From Candidatus Thalassarchaeaceae archaeon (GTDB lineage Archaea; Thermoplasmatota; Poseidoniia; Poseidoniales; Thalassarchaeaceae), in the NCBI GenBank assembly GCA_030747475.1, contig JASLKO010000180.1:51477-115476 (forward strand): DNA of 64,000 nucleotides, read 5' to 3'. Of this stretch, positions 16,434 through 25,701 are shown piece by piece. Positions within the stretch are counted from its first letter, which is position 1, and each line of letters begins with the position of its first letter. Both the position numbers and the translations under genes were made by a program. A model generated the notes under the pieces. The model ran no database searches, was not told the DNA's origin, and saw only the letters and a list, made by a program, of their open reading frames with translations.

Positions 16434-19400
16434 ATGAGTGCACCCTCTCAGGCTCAGTACCCTCTTTCCAGTAAGAGACGGGCCCTCACCCTAGTCACCA
16501 TCATGTTGTTGGCATCCTGGCTCCCTCTTGGTAGTCCGTGGGTTGCAAGTGCACACGTCGGCATAGTCGCAGAATGGGGTTCAGAAGGCACCAATGATAC
16601 AGGTTGGATACGAATGGATGCCGCGACCACAGCGACTGATACCCAGAGCGCTATGGACAATCTCATGCTCAATTTTGCACCAGGCGCTGTCATTGACAAC
16701 TTGACCTTTGAAGTGCGAGTTAATGGTTCAGATGGAATTTGGGCAGATCAACCACAACTCCTCCTCCCTGATGCTCCAGCGAGTATTCTTGATTGGAGAG
16801 GCCTTGGTGGATTCGGCGTACAAGACAACTTCATCGGTGCAGATCCACATTCGAGCCGTCTTTCCCCCAATAGTGATTCAAATGCAGGTTGGGTTTTGCC
16901 TGGTGGTTCCACTGTGACTGATGTGGTCATTGAGGCACTTAGGCCCGCTGACCCTCTCATCTCAATGCAACAGATTAACGTGGAAATTACAGATTCTGAA
17001 ACCCATCCAATTGATGGCCGATTGTATTTCGCAACAGCCGATGCTTTGGTTCAAGTTGATTTCCAAAACACTCCTCCAGTGATTGAAGTTAACTTTCTCC
17101 AAGAGGATATTTTGGACATGACAATCGATGTCTCACAGGATTACCTCCATGTGGCATGCACAGATGGACAAATTCGTGTATTCTCCCTAACTGATAGTTC
17201 TCTTGTTGGTAATTACACGAGCCCATTTGGTGAGGCTGTACACCAACTTGAATCAGTTGGCCCTGGTTCTTTGGTCGCTACTAATGGTGAAACACTGTGG
17301 GACGTAACGATTACCTCCACTCTAACATCGACTTGGATTGACTTGGGCAATCTCGCTACAGATGGTTCTCCTGCTACGGATTTACTTGTCGTCAGCACAG
17401 ATGTCTGGGTGGCCACAGATGGAGCTGGATTGTTCCACTATGGTAGTGGTGGAATGGGTATTCAACAATATGACACCCAAAATGCTCTACCCAGTGACCG
17501 TGTTGTTGACCTAGAGATGGCAGGCACTCATCTTCTCATCGCTACAGCAGATGCAGGAATCACCCGCCGCGACCTCTCAACCAATTCTTGGCTAGCCACA
17601 TGGAACAGTGGAAATTGGCTTGCTAGTGATGATATTGCTCAGATGTCCTCCATCGATGGATGGGTTCACATCATTGCGGGTGACACTGTACACTCATACA
17701 ATACGACCAGCCTCTCTTTCCTTAGTTCGTGGACAATGAATAACTTGGATCTCTCACGAGATTCAGGAAACGCCCTGATACCATGGCATGGCGGGGGCTC
17801 GCGTGCACCCGTGCACCACAGCGTCCTTGTGGGCGATGGTTCGGGCACATTCACTATTTTGAACCCTCACACGCAAGGTAGTGGTGGCAATCAAGGCACT
17901 TGGCAACAAATGGTATTCGCGACAGGTCCAACTGAAGATGATATGCAAGATGCAGTTGAACTGAATGGTATTCTTTACATTGCAGCTGGGGAGCAAGTTG
18001 AACGATTTGATTTGAATCGAAACCGTTGGTTACTACCATTGAAAGGCGACATGAATCCATATGCTAGTGATGTCCTTTGTATTACGACTGACGGCTCAGA
18101 TCTCTTCATTGGAACGAGCACGGCAGGAATCATTCAGATCACGTTGAATGGCACCGTTGTGCAATCTCAAAACGCCGCCCAATGGCAAACATCTGATGGT
18201 CTTTCAGCAAACGAAGTAACTGACATCGCATACGAACCAGGCACAGGACAGATTGTATCTATTCACCCATCTTCTGGAATTTCTGTGGTTAATCCCTTAA
18301 GTGGAATTATCACTCAAACATGGACGACATTCAATGGCCTTAGTTCAAACAATATGAATGCATTAACCGTTCGAGGCGGAATCGCCTATGCGGGGACAAG
18401 TAACCAGGGAATCGAACGGATTGACATCACGAATGTCACACGCCTTACACCTTGGACATCGACTGGGATGGATGATGTAGATTCCATGCCAATTGCTACA
18501 GATGGAACCATGCTCTATCTTGGTGTGTACGGCTATGGAGTCATTGTTTACAATTTGAGTTCAGGTGAACAAACCGATCTTTGGCAAAGAACGGGCGGTA
18601 ATGGCCCTGGTCAAGGAAATCAAATCCCTTCAAATAACGTACTTTCACTTGCTGTATTGAGTTCAGGGACAGTACTTGTTGGGACAACAAATGGTGGCGC
18701 ACAACACACGTCCGCAGGTTGGAGTCAGATGGGTAGTACTGGAAATGAATTTGCCGACGAATTTTACGATTGGGATTTTGATAATCAATACATCTACGCC
18801 GCTACAGAAACAGGTGTTTGTCAATGGACCAGATCAGGTCTTGCCTTCCAGAAATGTTGGGATGACAATCCAGATGGTTTGCCGGCGCAATTTGCTTATT
18901 CCATTGAATTGATTGAACCGGGCAGAATTTGGGTTGGTCACAACGAAGGTGCTGGTGTCATCGATGTAACCAATGACACAGTCATCAAAGCATGGCAAGC
19001 CGGGGTTGAAACAAACAATGCGAAGACCATTGTAATCGGCGATGTGGCTTACATTGGTTACGATGGTGTGGGTGTTCTACGATACGATCTGATTACGGAT
19101 GAGTGGCTATCTCCATGGGATGCAGTCACCACAAATTTGCTTGAGAGTAACGGTGTGACGGCAATGGTTCAGGATATCGATCCAAATCGACTGTGGGTCG
19201 GTGGCGACATGGGCTTGAATCTCATCGATGTCGTCAATGCAACCCTAGTCGTTGATTGGGATTCAGGCACCAATACTGGAGGCATCACGCTATCCAATCA
19301 GGAGCCCGGTGAATTGGTCATCATTGGAGATACAATGTACTACATGCAGGTACGATTCGGGAACAATGGATACTCCTCAAATGACAATGTTTACCGTTAC

Positions 19401-22400
19401 GATATTGCCAATATGACTCAACTCTCAACTCTCGATGTTGGTGCGTCGGAAGGATACACTGCGATTGTCCACGGAATGGGTGCCGTTGGTGATATCATAC
19501 ATTTCGGAATTTCATCAACTCAACAATGGTGGGAAAGTGGACACATGGTACGGTGGAATCACACCAGTGATAGTTGGATGGATTCCATCGAGTCCAATGG
19601 CTTGGTTGAACGAGTCAATGCTAATTTCGCTGGTGATTGTAACCCAACACCAACAAATTGCCATCTCTATGCAGCCTATGGTAACACCCCCCTCCATCAA
19701 ATTGACATGAATGGAAATCTTGTCCAATCATGGGACGATTCAGTCATTGAAGGACCCATTCGCGGTATCATCACATGGGATGGCGCAGTACTCTTTGGAA
19801 CCGAGGACGGCATTGCTCGCTACAATTATTCAAGCAATTCATGGCTCTCTGATTGGACGGAGAACAATGGTCTTCCGAACAATGTTGAGAATGCCGTATA
19901 CTCGATGAAAGTCATTGGCGATGATCTATGGGTCTCAACGATGGCAACCAGTGGCTGGAATCGGAACTCCAAGATTCTCCAACTTAACGGCACATCTGGT
20001 CAGTGGACTGCACACGATGTGGGTAGTGGCCAAATCCCAGAAGGATATGGCGCGGACATCGGTGTATGCAACGACATCGTCCACATCGCCCTGAATCGCT
20101 GGGCAGGGTGGGGTAGTCAAGGCGGTGTAGCACGATATGACCTAAACAGTAGTACTTGGCTCCCCGATTGGAATCAAGGAAGTTCTGGTGGATTGCCACA
20201 TGACAATCCTGTTGCAATCGCTTGTGATGAGGCCTACGACATCGTGTATATCGGATTCGAAGAAGGCGATGGAAGTATTTCTCGTTATGATTATGTCAAT
20301 TCTCAATTCCTTAGACTCATTGATGAAGATGATAATGTCATCAGTGAGCCAATTTTCCCTGGTGCCATGTATCACTATGGTGGCGGCCTGATCGTGGGGC
20401 ACTACGACAATGGAGGCCTTACACTTGTGACAACATCTGCCACCCTTATCACGAGCATTATTCCGTTCAGTACTGGCTCAGAGGCAACTAGCATTTCTCC
20501 AGTTCCAAACGGTGGACCGTTTGAATTCGCAATTGGGCGAGCCGGTGGTTCAAGCGGCTACAATCGAGTTGATCAATTGGATCAAACAGGATTGATTCCA
20601 GGCGCATGGGACAATCTAGCGACACTGTCTACTGGACGAGTCGCAGAGTTCACAGGCAATGCTACCCACATTTGGGTCGCGCCAATCGACGACTACTACT
20701 CGACATATGGTTCTGCCATCCTTGAGGGCATCTACCAAGCAAACGGCAGCATCGAGTGGACACGTGCTTGGAATCTGAACTCATTATTGGTCAACGAGAT
20801 GACTCTCGATGGAGACACTCTGTGGGTATCGACTTCTGGATTGGGGTTGCATCAGATTGATTTGACAACGAGTAATTATTCTTTCACTGGATTCCCATTA
20901 CATGGTCAGATGGATGGCATGGATTGGTACGGTAACGAATTAATTGTGGGCCTCATGGGCACGCCCTCGACTGCTGCAGGAGTACAGCGCTTTGACACCA
21001 CTACTGGACAGTGGGGCGCCGGGCGAATTGCCGCAGGTCTACCAAGCAATTTCGTTCGCGACTTTGAGAAGATAGGAGACTTGGTTTACATCGCCACCCT
21101 TGCGGGCATTGGAGTATGGAACCTATCTGCAGATGATTGGGGGGATCCAATGACCACCGCTGACGGCCTTCCCACACCGTTCATCGAATATTTGGATTCA
21201 GACAATGGCATCCTCATCATTGGCACACCTTCTGGTCTGATGTCCTACGAACCAGGAGTTGGGATTGGGCAAATGTATGGCCGCAATCAGGGATTAGTAG
21301 GTGATTCAGTTGATGGTATTGCCAAGATTACTGACCCGACAACAGGCCAAGTTACTCTGTTTGTTAGCCATGATGGAGAGGGCCCAACTCGCCCTGGATT
21401 CAGCGAAGTCATTCCGCTGACCCAACCAGGGACTAGTTTTGGCTACAGGGTTCTAGATACTACTTTGATTGATGTTTTACCAAGTAATCTGATTACAGCT
21501 TTGGCTAGTGATTGGTGGGGTGTACACATTGCAACCAGAAGCAATCCATTGATGCATTGGAATGGTACCTCTGCAGAAATGGAACAAGGTTCCCCCTCGT
21601 CATCTCTGGCGTCTTGGCCAGTAGTTCATATGGATAGCAATGGTCAACACGTGATTGCAATTTCAGAATTAGGTGTCGATTTACTCGACGTGACAGGCAA
21701 TTTCCATACTGCTAGCCCCCTGACATCGTATGCAGGCTTTACGCGTGGAACCATCACCTCTTCTGGCGTTTATGTTGTCGGGAGCGATGGATTACACGTG
21801 TGGAGTGGGCACCCTTCATTCATTGAGAAGAACCGATCAAACATGCGTAGAGCTGAACCGTTAATGATTAACTTCGGAGGCGACACCTTCGATGCTACCG
21901 AAGAAGCACGCCCAGGGAATCTCATCACGTTGGTTGATGCAAGTAATCCAGTCATCCTCCCGATGTTTGGTACCGCTGGACCAGGAAACATTCCAATGAC
22001 CCAAGACATGCTCACTCTAACCAGCCCAGTATCGAATGCAGCAACATGGGTCTCAAGTTCTAGATTGAATTATTCAGGTACATGGGATTTAGCAGCATTA
22101 GATTCTACATTGCAAGCAACAGTTCAGGTTGCCATTGACAACAGTCAACTAACAATACAGGGCCGCAACCTCCACATTCAATTCCAGTCCCCACGAAATG
22201 GCTCTCTTGAGATTCGTTTAACCTATGATTGGGTACGAGCAGAATCCCCAAGTGAGATGATTGATCTCTTTGATCGTCCCAATGATGGGGGGGGGATTCT
22301 TGTTGCACAATGGACAGTGACTCAAGATCACACGTTCAACGCATACCGCATCTATTTGCGGCCCGGAACAAACTGGACATCACCACCGACCTCTGCTGAT

Positions 22401-24905
22401 TTAGTATCGACAATGTGGGATGCACGCTTCCCCAACTGGCAACGTGAAACCGCTGAATTGAACACACACGCGGGCCAACCTCTCATCGACGGCACCCCTT
22501 ACTGGGCCGTCATTGTGATTGAATATCCGGATGGTTCCATTGGAGAACCGAGTGCACCATTCGGTCCAGCAACACCGACTGATGAAATCCCCGCGCCTCC
22601 TGAATGGGCGTCAGGTGGCCCCGTTCCGTACGAAGAAGGTGGCCAAGACGGTGATTTATTCCTGGAGTGGGCACCTTGTACTGAATTGGATGCAGGCGTC
22701 ACTAGATTCTGGCCATCGCATCAACCAATTACTGGAAACCCAATGGGTTTGCCCCGTTCTTTTGAATTGGCTCACGACGCTGGTAACAATACAACACTCA
22801 CTCCACCAGGTGGAGCCGGCCATCCATTCTGGGTAGCATTCACTTGTGTGGATGAGGGTGGCCAGCATGACCCTGAGAATGCCACAATTATCGGTCCTAT
22901 TGTACCTACAGGAGGAATCGATGATGGCACTGCACCTCTACCGATTGAGGATATTGATGCATGGGATACACCTGATGATGAAGGCGGACGAATTAACGTC
23001 AGTTGGACAGCCAATCTTGAAGAAGATTGTTCATGGTATACCATCTATGCCACCCCTGCCATTTCTGAGAATCCTCCAGATTGGGCAGATGATGCAGAGA
23101 TTGCAAGAATCGTGGTACCTTGTTTATTCAGGGATTCTCCAAACAATACAATCCAAGTTATCATCGATGATATAGGAGGCCAACCAATCATCGATCAGCA
23201 ACCTTACTGGATTACTGTAGTCGCATCTGATAATTGGGCAAATGTCGATCATTGGAATGTGACATGGGTACAGGCGTTTAGCGTACAGAATACACTCGGA
23301 GTAACCCCTCCTCCACGTGTTGAGGATCTTCAAGCATGGGACCATCCAGATGATGATGGTACAGCAATCGATGTTCAGTGGGCGCCAACCACTGTTGACG
23401 ATTTTGCATTCTATGCGGTATGGGCAAGTGAACATCCAGTTCAGGACGTAGCCCTGAAGTGGATTGAATGTGAATCCAACCCTTCAGATTGTGGTATTTT
23501 AATCATAAATCAGCAACGACAATCGTGGAATGGTCCTATGCAGATTATTCTTGAAAATGCATTGTATGGAGGAGATTCTATCGCAGAAGCCACTGCGTCC
23601 CAAATCATCCCAAATCAACCAATTTGGGTTACTGTCACTATTCACGACGTCAAGGGCAATGCCTTCTTGACCAATCTTGGTGACCACATGACGCTTGTCA
23701 CACCAATCAACAACTTTGGTGACATTATCGCACCTGATCGTTTACCTGAACCAATCGTGGAGGATCGTCCCAATGACAATGGAAACGGGCTCAATGTACA
23801 CTTTGAACAGAGTGATGAAAGTGACTTAGATCATTACGAAATTTATGCTGACGTGATACCCTTTGAGAACGTTGGAACCAGAGAAGCAGCAATGATCATT
23901 GATCGAGATGGTGATATCAATTTCCCATCTCAAGGTGGATTTGGTCAAGGTGGCGGACCAGGTGGCGGTCGGCAAGCCACGCCACCCTCTATCATGGTTG
24001 AACTAGAGAGATTATCCAATGGCATGGCAATCGACCCCGGTGTCATGATTTGGGTTGCTGTAGTGCCTGTAGACTCCTCTGGAAACGCGTGGTTGACAGA
24101 TCTCAATGTAGCAACAGCAACAGCGGTTGATGACGGACTTACCGATCCAGGTTTGCATCTACCTGTCTTGGCAGGAGTGACTGCAAATTGGAATGCTGCA
24201 GGTTCTGACATCATTGTTGAGTGGACAGAATCGCGGGATCCTCAAGTTCAATCATATGCGGTACACATCAGTGACGAACCATTCGATGACAATCGCTTTG
24301 CAATGGCGATTGATGAAATGTATCAGGGTACAACTGCTACATTGAATGCGACTACATTGAATCTCACCAATGATCAGATTTGGTATGTTTCGGTGGTTGC
24401 TTCAGATGGAAGTGTGACGCGATTCGGTGTCGATTCTATTCGTGTTGAAATGTGGGACCCAGAATCAATGCCCGATGATGGAAATCAACCTAATGAGGAA
24501 GGTTCAGGCGCTTGGTGGGAAGAACTCAGTACATTGGAAATAGCATTGATTGCTACACTGCTTTCCATGATTTTGTTACTCGCACTTGTCTTAGTTGTGA
24601 GACTTCGACGTCCACGCTACAATCCACTCGATCATGCGACATCAAATTGGGAATTACAACTTGAAGATTGGAGTGATCCAGAGTTCTCCAACCCAGTAGT
24701 GCCTGAAGCTGGTGAATTAACAGAACCACCGGGCCTTGTACCTCAGGCATCACCCCCGCCTCAGAGCATCGTTGATTCAAACGCTGGATTTGCCCCGAAG
24801 CCAGAACCAGAAACTAATCTCGATGACATTGCAAGTGACTTGTTAGATATGACTACGTCTAAGTCCACAGAAATCGACACATCATTCCTTGATGATTTGC
24901 TGTGA
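16434..24905 (+). CDS. Giant propeller/FN3 surface protein with C-terminal membrane anchor
   Basis: A 2823-aa secreted protein, single-pass at its C-terminus. Residues 1-40 are a signal peptide (KRR, then ALTLVTIMLLASWLPLG, then a likely cleavage site after ASA). After a beta-rich segment, residues about 190-1800 are repeated strands of the type found in two-component regulator (Reg_prop) propellers, with units such as GLSSNNMNALTV-GG-YAGTSNQGIERID. Five FN3-like units follow from about 1944 (for example DDEGGRINVSW and YTIYATP). A membrane helix at about 2702-2725 ends in RLRRPRY, leaving a 95-residue acidic, Pro-rich cytoplasmic tail. ATG 16434 is chosen; a GTG three codons earlier is possible. 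No catalytic site is evident; adhesion or binding is inferred. A G9 tract lies at 22287. Confidence 0.85.
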   Translation: MSAPSQAQYPLSSKRRALTLVTIMLLASWLPLGSPWVASAHVGIVAEWGSEGTNDTGWIRMDAATTATDTQSAMDNLMLNFAPGAVIDNLTFEVRVNGSDGIWADQPQLLLPDAPASILDWRGLGGFGVQDNFIGADPHSSRLSPNSDSNAGWVLPGGSTVTDVVIEALRPADPLISMQQINVEITDSETHPIDGRLYFATADALVQVDFQNTPPVIEVNFLQEDILDMTIDVSQDYLHVACTDGQIRVFSLTDSSLVGNYTSPFGEAVHQLESVGPGSLVATNGETLWDVTITSTLTSTWIDLGNLATDGSPATDLLVVSTDVWVATDGAGLFHYGSGGMGIQQYDTQNALPSDRVVDLEMAGTHLLIATADAGITRRDLSTNSWLATWNSGNWLASDDIAQMSSIDGWVHIIAGDTVHSYNTTSLSFLSSWTMNNLDLSRDSGNALIPWHGGGSRAPVHHSVLVGDGSGTFTILNPHTQGSGGNQGTWQQMVFATGPTEDDMQDAVELNGILYIAAGEQVERFDLNRNRWLLPLKGDMNPYASDVLCITTDGSDLFIGTSTAGIIQITLNGTVVQSQNAAQWQTSDGLSANEVTDIAYEPGTGQIVSIHPSSGISVVNPLSGIITQTWTTFNGLSSNNMNALTVRGGIAYAGTSNQGIERIDITNVTRLTPWTSTGMDDVDSMPIATDGTMLYLGVYGYGVIVYNLSSGEQTDLWQRTGGNGPGQGNQIPSNNVLSLAVLSSGTVLVGTTNGGAQHTSAGWSQMGSTGNEFADEFYDWDFDNQYIYAATETGVCQWTRSGLAFQKCWDDNPDGLPAQFAYSIELIEPGRIWVGHNEGAGVIDVTNDTVIKAWQAGVETNNAKTIVIGDVAYIGYDGVGVLRYDLITDEWLSPWDAVTTNLLESNGVTAMVQDIDPNRLWVGGDMGLNLIDVVNATLVVDWDSGTNTGGITLSNQEPGELVIIGDTMYYMQVRFGNNGYSSNDNVYRYDIANMTQLSTLDVGASEGYTAIVHGMGAVGDIIHFGISSTQQWWESGHMVRWNHTSDSWMDSIESNGLVERVNANFAGDCNPTPTNCHLYAAYGNTPLHQIDMNGNLVQSWDDSVIEGPIRGIITWDGAVLFGTEDGIARYNYSSNSWLSDWTENNGLPNNVENAVYSMKVIGDDLWVSTMATSGWNRNSKILQLNGTSGQWTAHDVGSGQIPEGYGADIGVCNDIVHIALNRWAGWGSQGGVARYDLNSSTWLPDWNQGSSGGLPHDNPVAIACDEAYDIVYIGFEEGDGSISRYDYVNSQFLRLIDEDDNVISEPIFPGAMYHYGGGLIVGHYDNGGLTLVTTSATLITSIIPFSTGSEATSISPVPNGGPFEFAIGRAGGSSGYNRVDQLDQTGLIPGAWDNLATLSTGRVAEFTGNATHIWVAPIDDYYSTYGSAILEGIYQANGSIEWTRAWNLNSLLVNEMTLDGDTLWVSTSGLGLHQIDLTTSNYSFTGFPLHGQMDGMDWYGNELIVGLMGTPSTAAGVQRFDTTTGQWGAGRIAAGLPSNFVRDFEKIGDLVYIATLAGIGVWNLSADDWGDPMTTADGLPTPFIEYLDSDNGILIIGTPSGLMSYEPGVGIGQMYGRNQGLVGDSVDGIAKITDPTTGQVTLFVSHDGEGPTRPGFSEVIPLTQPGTSFGYRVLDTTLIDVLPSNLITALASDWWGVHIATRSNPLMHWNGTSAEMEQGSPSSSLASWPVVHMDSNGQHVIAISELGVDLLDVTGNFHTASPLTSYAGFTRGTITSSGVYVVGSDGLHVWSGHPSFIEKNRSNMRRAEPLMINFGGDTFDATEEARPGNLITLVDASNPVILPMFGTAGPGNIPMTQDMLTLTSPVSNAATWVSSSRLNYSGTWDLAALDSTLQATVQVAIDNSQLTIQGRNLHIQFQSPRNGSLEIRLTYDWVRAESPSEMIDLFDRPNDGGGILVAQWTVTQDHTFNAYRIYLRPGTNWTSPPTSADLVSTMWDARFPNWQRETAELNTHAGQPLIDGTPYWAVIVIEYPDGSIGEPSAPFGPATPTDEIPAPPEWASGGPVPYEEGGQDGDLFLEWAPCTELDAGVTRFWPSHQPITGNPMGLPRSFELAHDAGNNTTLTPPGGAGHPFWVAFTCVDEGGQHDPENATIIGPIVPTGGIDDGTAPLPIEDIDAWDTPDDEGGRINVSWTANLEEDCSWYTIYATPAISENPPDWADDAEIARIVVPCLFRDSPNNTIQVIIDDIGGQPIIDQQPYWITVVASDNWANVDHWNVTWVQAFSVQNTLGVTPPPRVEDLQAWDHPDDDGTAIDVQWAPTTVDDFAFYAVWASEHPVQDVALKWIECESNPSDCGILIINQQRQSWNGPMQIILENALYGGDSIAEATASQIIPNQPIWVTVTIHDVKGNAFLTNLGDHMTLVTPINNFGDIIAPDRLPEPIVEDRPNDNGNGLNVHFEQSDESDLDHYEIYADVIPFENVGTREAAMIIDRDGDINFPSQGGFGQGGGPGGGRQATPPSIMVELERLSNGMAIDPGVMIWVAVVPVDSSGNAWLTDLNVATATAVDDGLTDPGLHLPVLAGVTANWNAAGSDIIVEWTESRDPQVQSYAVHISDEPFDDNRFAMAIDEMYQGTTATLNATTLNLTNDQIWYVSVVASDGSVTRFGVDSIRVEMWDPESMPDDGNQPNEEGSGAWWEELSTLEIALIATLLSMILLLALVLVVRLRRPRYNPLDHATSNWELQLEDWSDPEFSNPVVPEAGELTEPPGLVPQASPPPQSIVDSNAGFAPKPEPETNLDDIASDLLDMTTSKSTEIDTSFLDDLL

Positions 24906-24954
24906 ACGATGGGCGTGCTTTGAAGCACAGCAGAACATCCGGAGGGTGGGGCCC

Positions 24955-25701
24955 ATGGATGACGACCCGCCTCTTGGCGCATCTGTATTCACAACATTAC
25001 GATGGGATGGATCACGCGTTGCATGGCTAGACAGGCACATACTACGCCTACGCAGACACGCAGAATGCCTTGAAATTGAATGGCCCACTGATTTCGATCA
25101 GCGGTTAGCATCTACAACGCTTGATGGGGACGGAAATTTATGTCAAATTTCGTTAAATCGAGATGGTGAAATTAGGTTGACTCTGCGAAGAACAGAATAT
25201 CCTCACTCTCCACTAACTGCAATTTCACAAGTGGCCCCTCGATTCAATCAAAGAGTTCAGGGAACCAAGCATGATGATTGGTCAGCATACCAAATCGCCC
25301 GAAAGAATGCGAAAGATTCTGGTGCAGACATTGCATTATTGGTACACAACGGAATCATTGTTGATGGCGATCGGTGTACACCTATATTGTTGGATATCGA
25401 TGGAATCGCATATGCTCCAGAACCAGATGGCGGAGGCGTAGATTCAGTGACATTAGAAGTCCTTTCTCCAGCCATAGAGGCGTCCGGGATTCCATTCAGA
25501 CGCGCTAGATTGACCGAGAAGTTACTTGGGCGCGCGCGCGAAATCATCGTTGTTGGCACAGGCGTAGGAGTCGCATGGTTGAATCAAATTGATGGGCAAC
25601 CCATAGGCACCAATTCATCGGGGCCACTGTACACTACGTGCGCGTTAGCCTTTGAATCCAAACTTCGTGATTCATGGACAGATTTGGAGGCTAGAAATTG
25701 A
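24955..25701 (+). CDS. pabC: Class IV aminotransferase, aminodeoxychorismate lyase-like
   Basis: PabC releases p-aminobenzoate from aminodeoxychorismate using PLP. The 248-aa protein has the class IV pattern: VFTTLRWDG, then the helix LDRHILRLRRHAECL, the PLP-Lys candidate K105 in GTKHDDW, and ADIALLVHNG. The ATG at 24955 follows a strong GGAGGGTGG site. Deviations: the usual first two strands are missing, and the motif normally reading E-G-x(3)-N after the cofactor Lys reads VDGDRCTP, with Asp for Glu and no Asn. The function call rests largely on context: its TGA overlaps the TTG start of the pabB-pabA fusion. A related D-amino acid or branched-chain aminotransferase is the alternative. Confidence 0.8.
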   Translation: MDDDPPLGASVFTTLRWDGSRVAWLDRHILRLRRHAECLEIEWPTDFDQRLASTTLDGDGNLCQISLNRDGEIRLTLRRTEYPHSPLTAISQVAPRFNQRVQGTKHDDWSAYQIARKNAKDSGADIALLVHNGIIVDGDRCTPILLDIDGIAYAPEPDGGGVDSVTLEVLSPAIEASGIPFRRARLTEKLLGRAREIIVVGTGVGVAWLNQIDGQPIGTNSSGPLYTTCALAFESKLRDSWTDLEARN

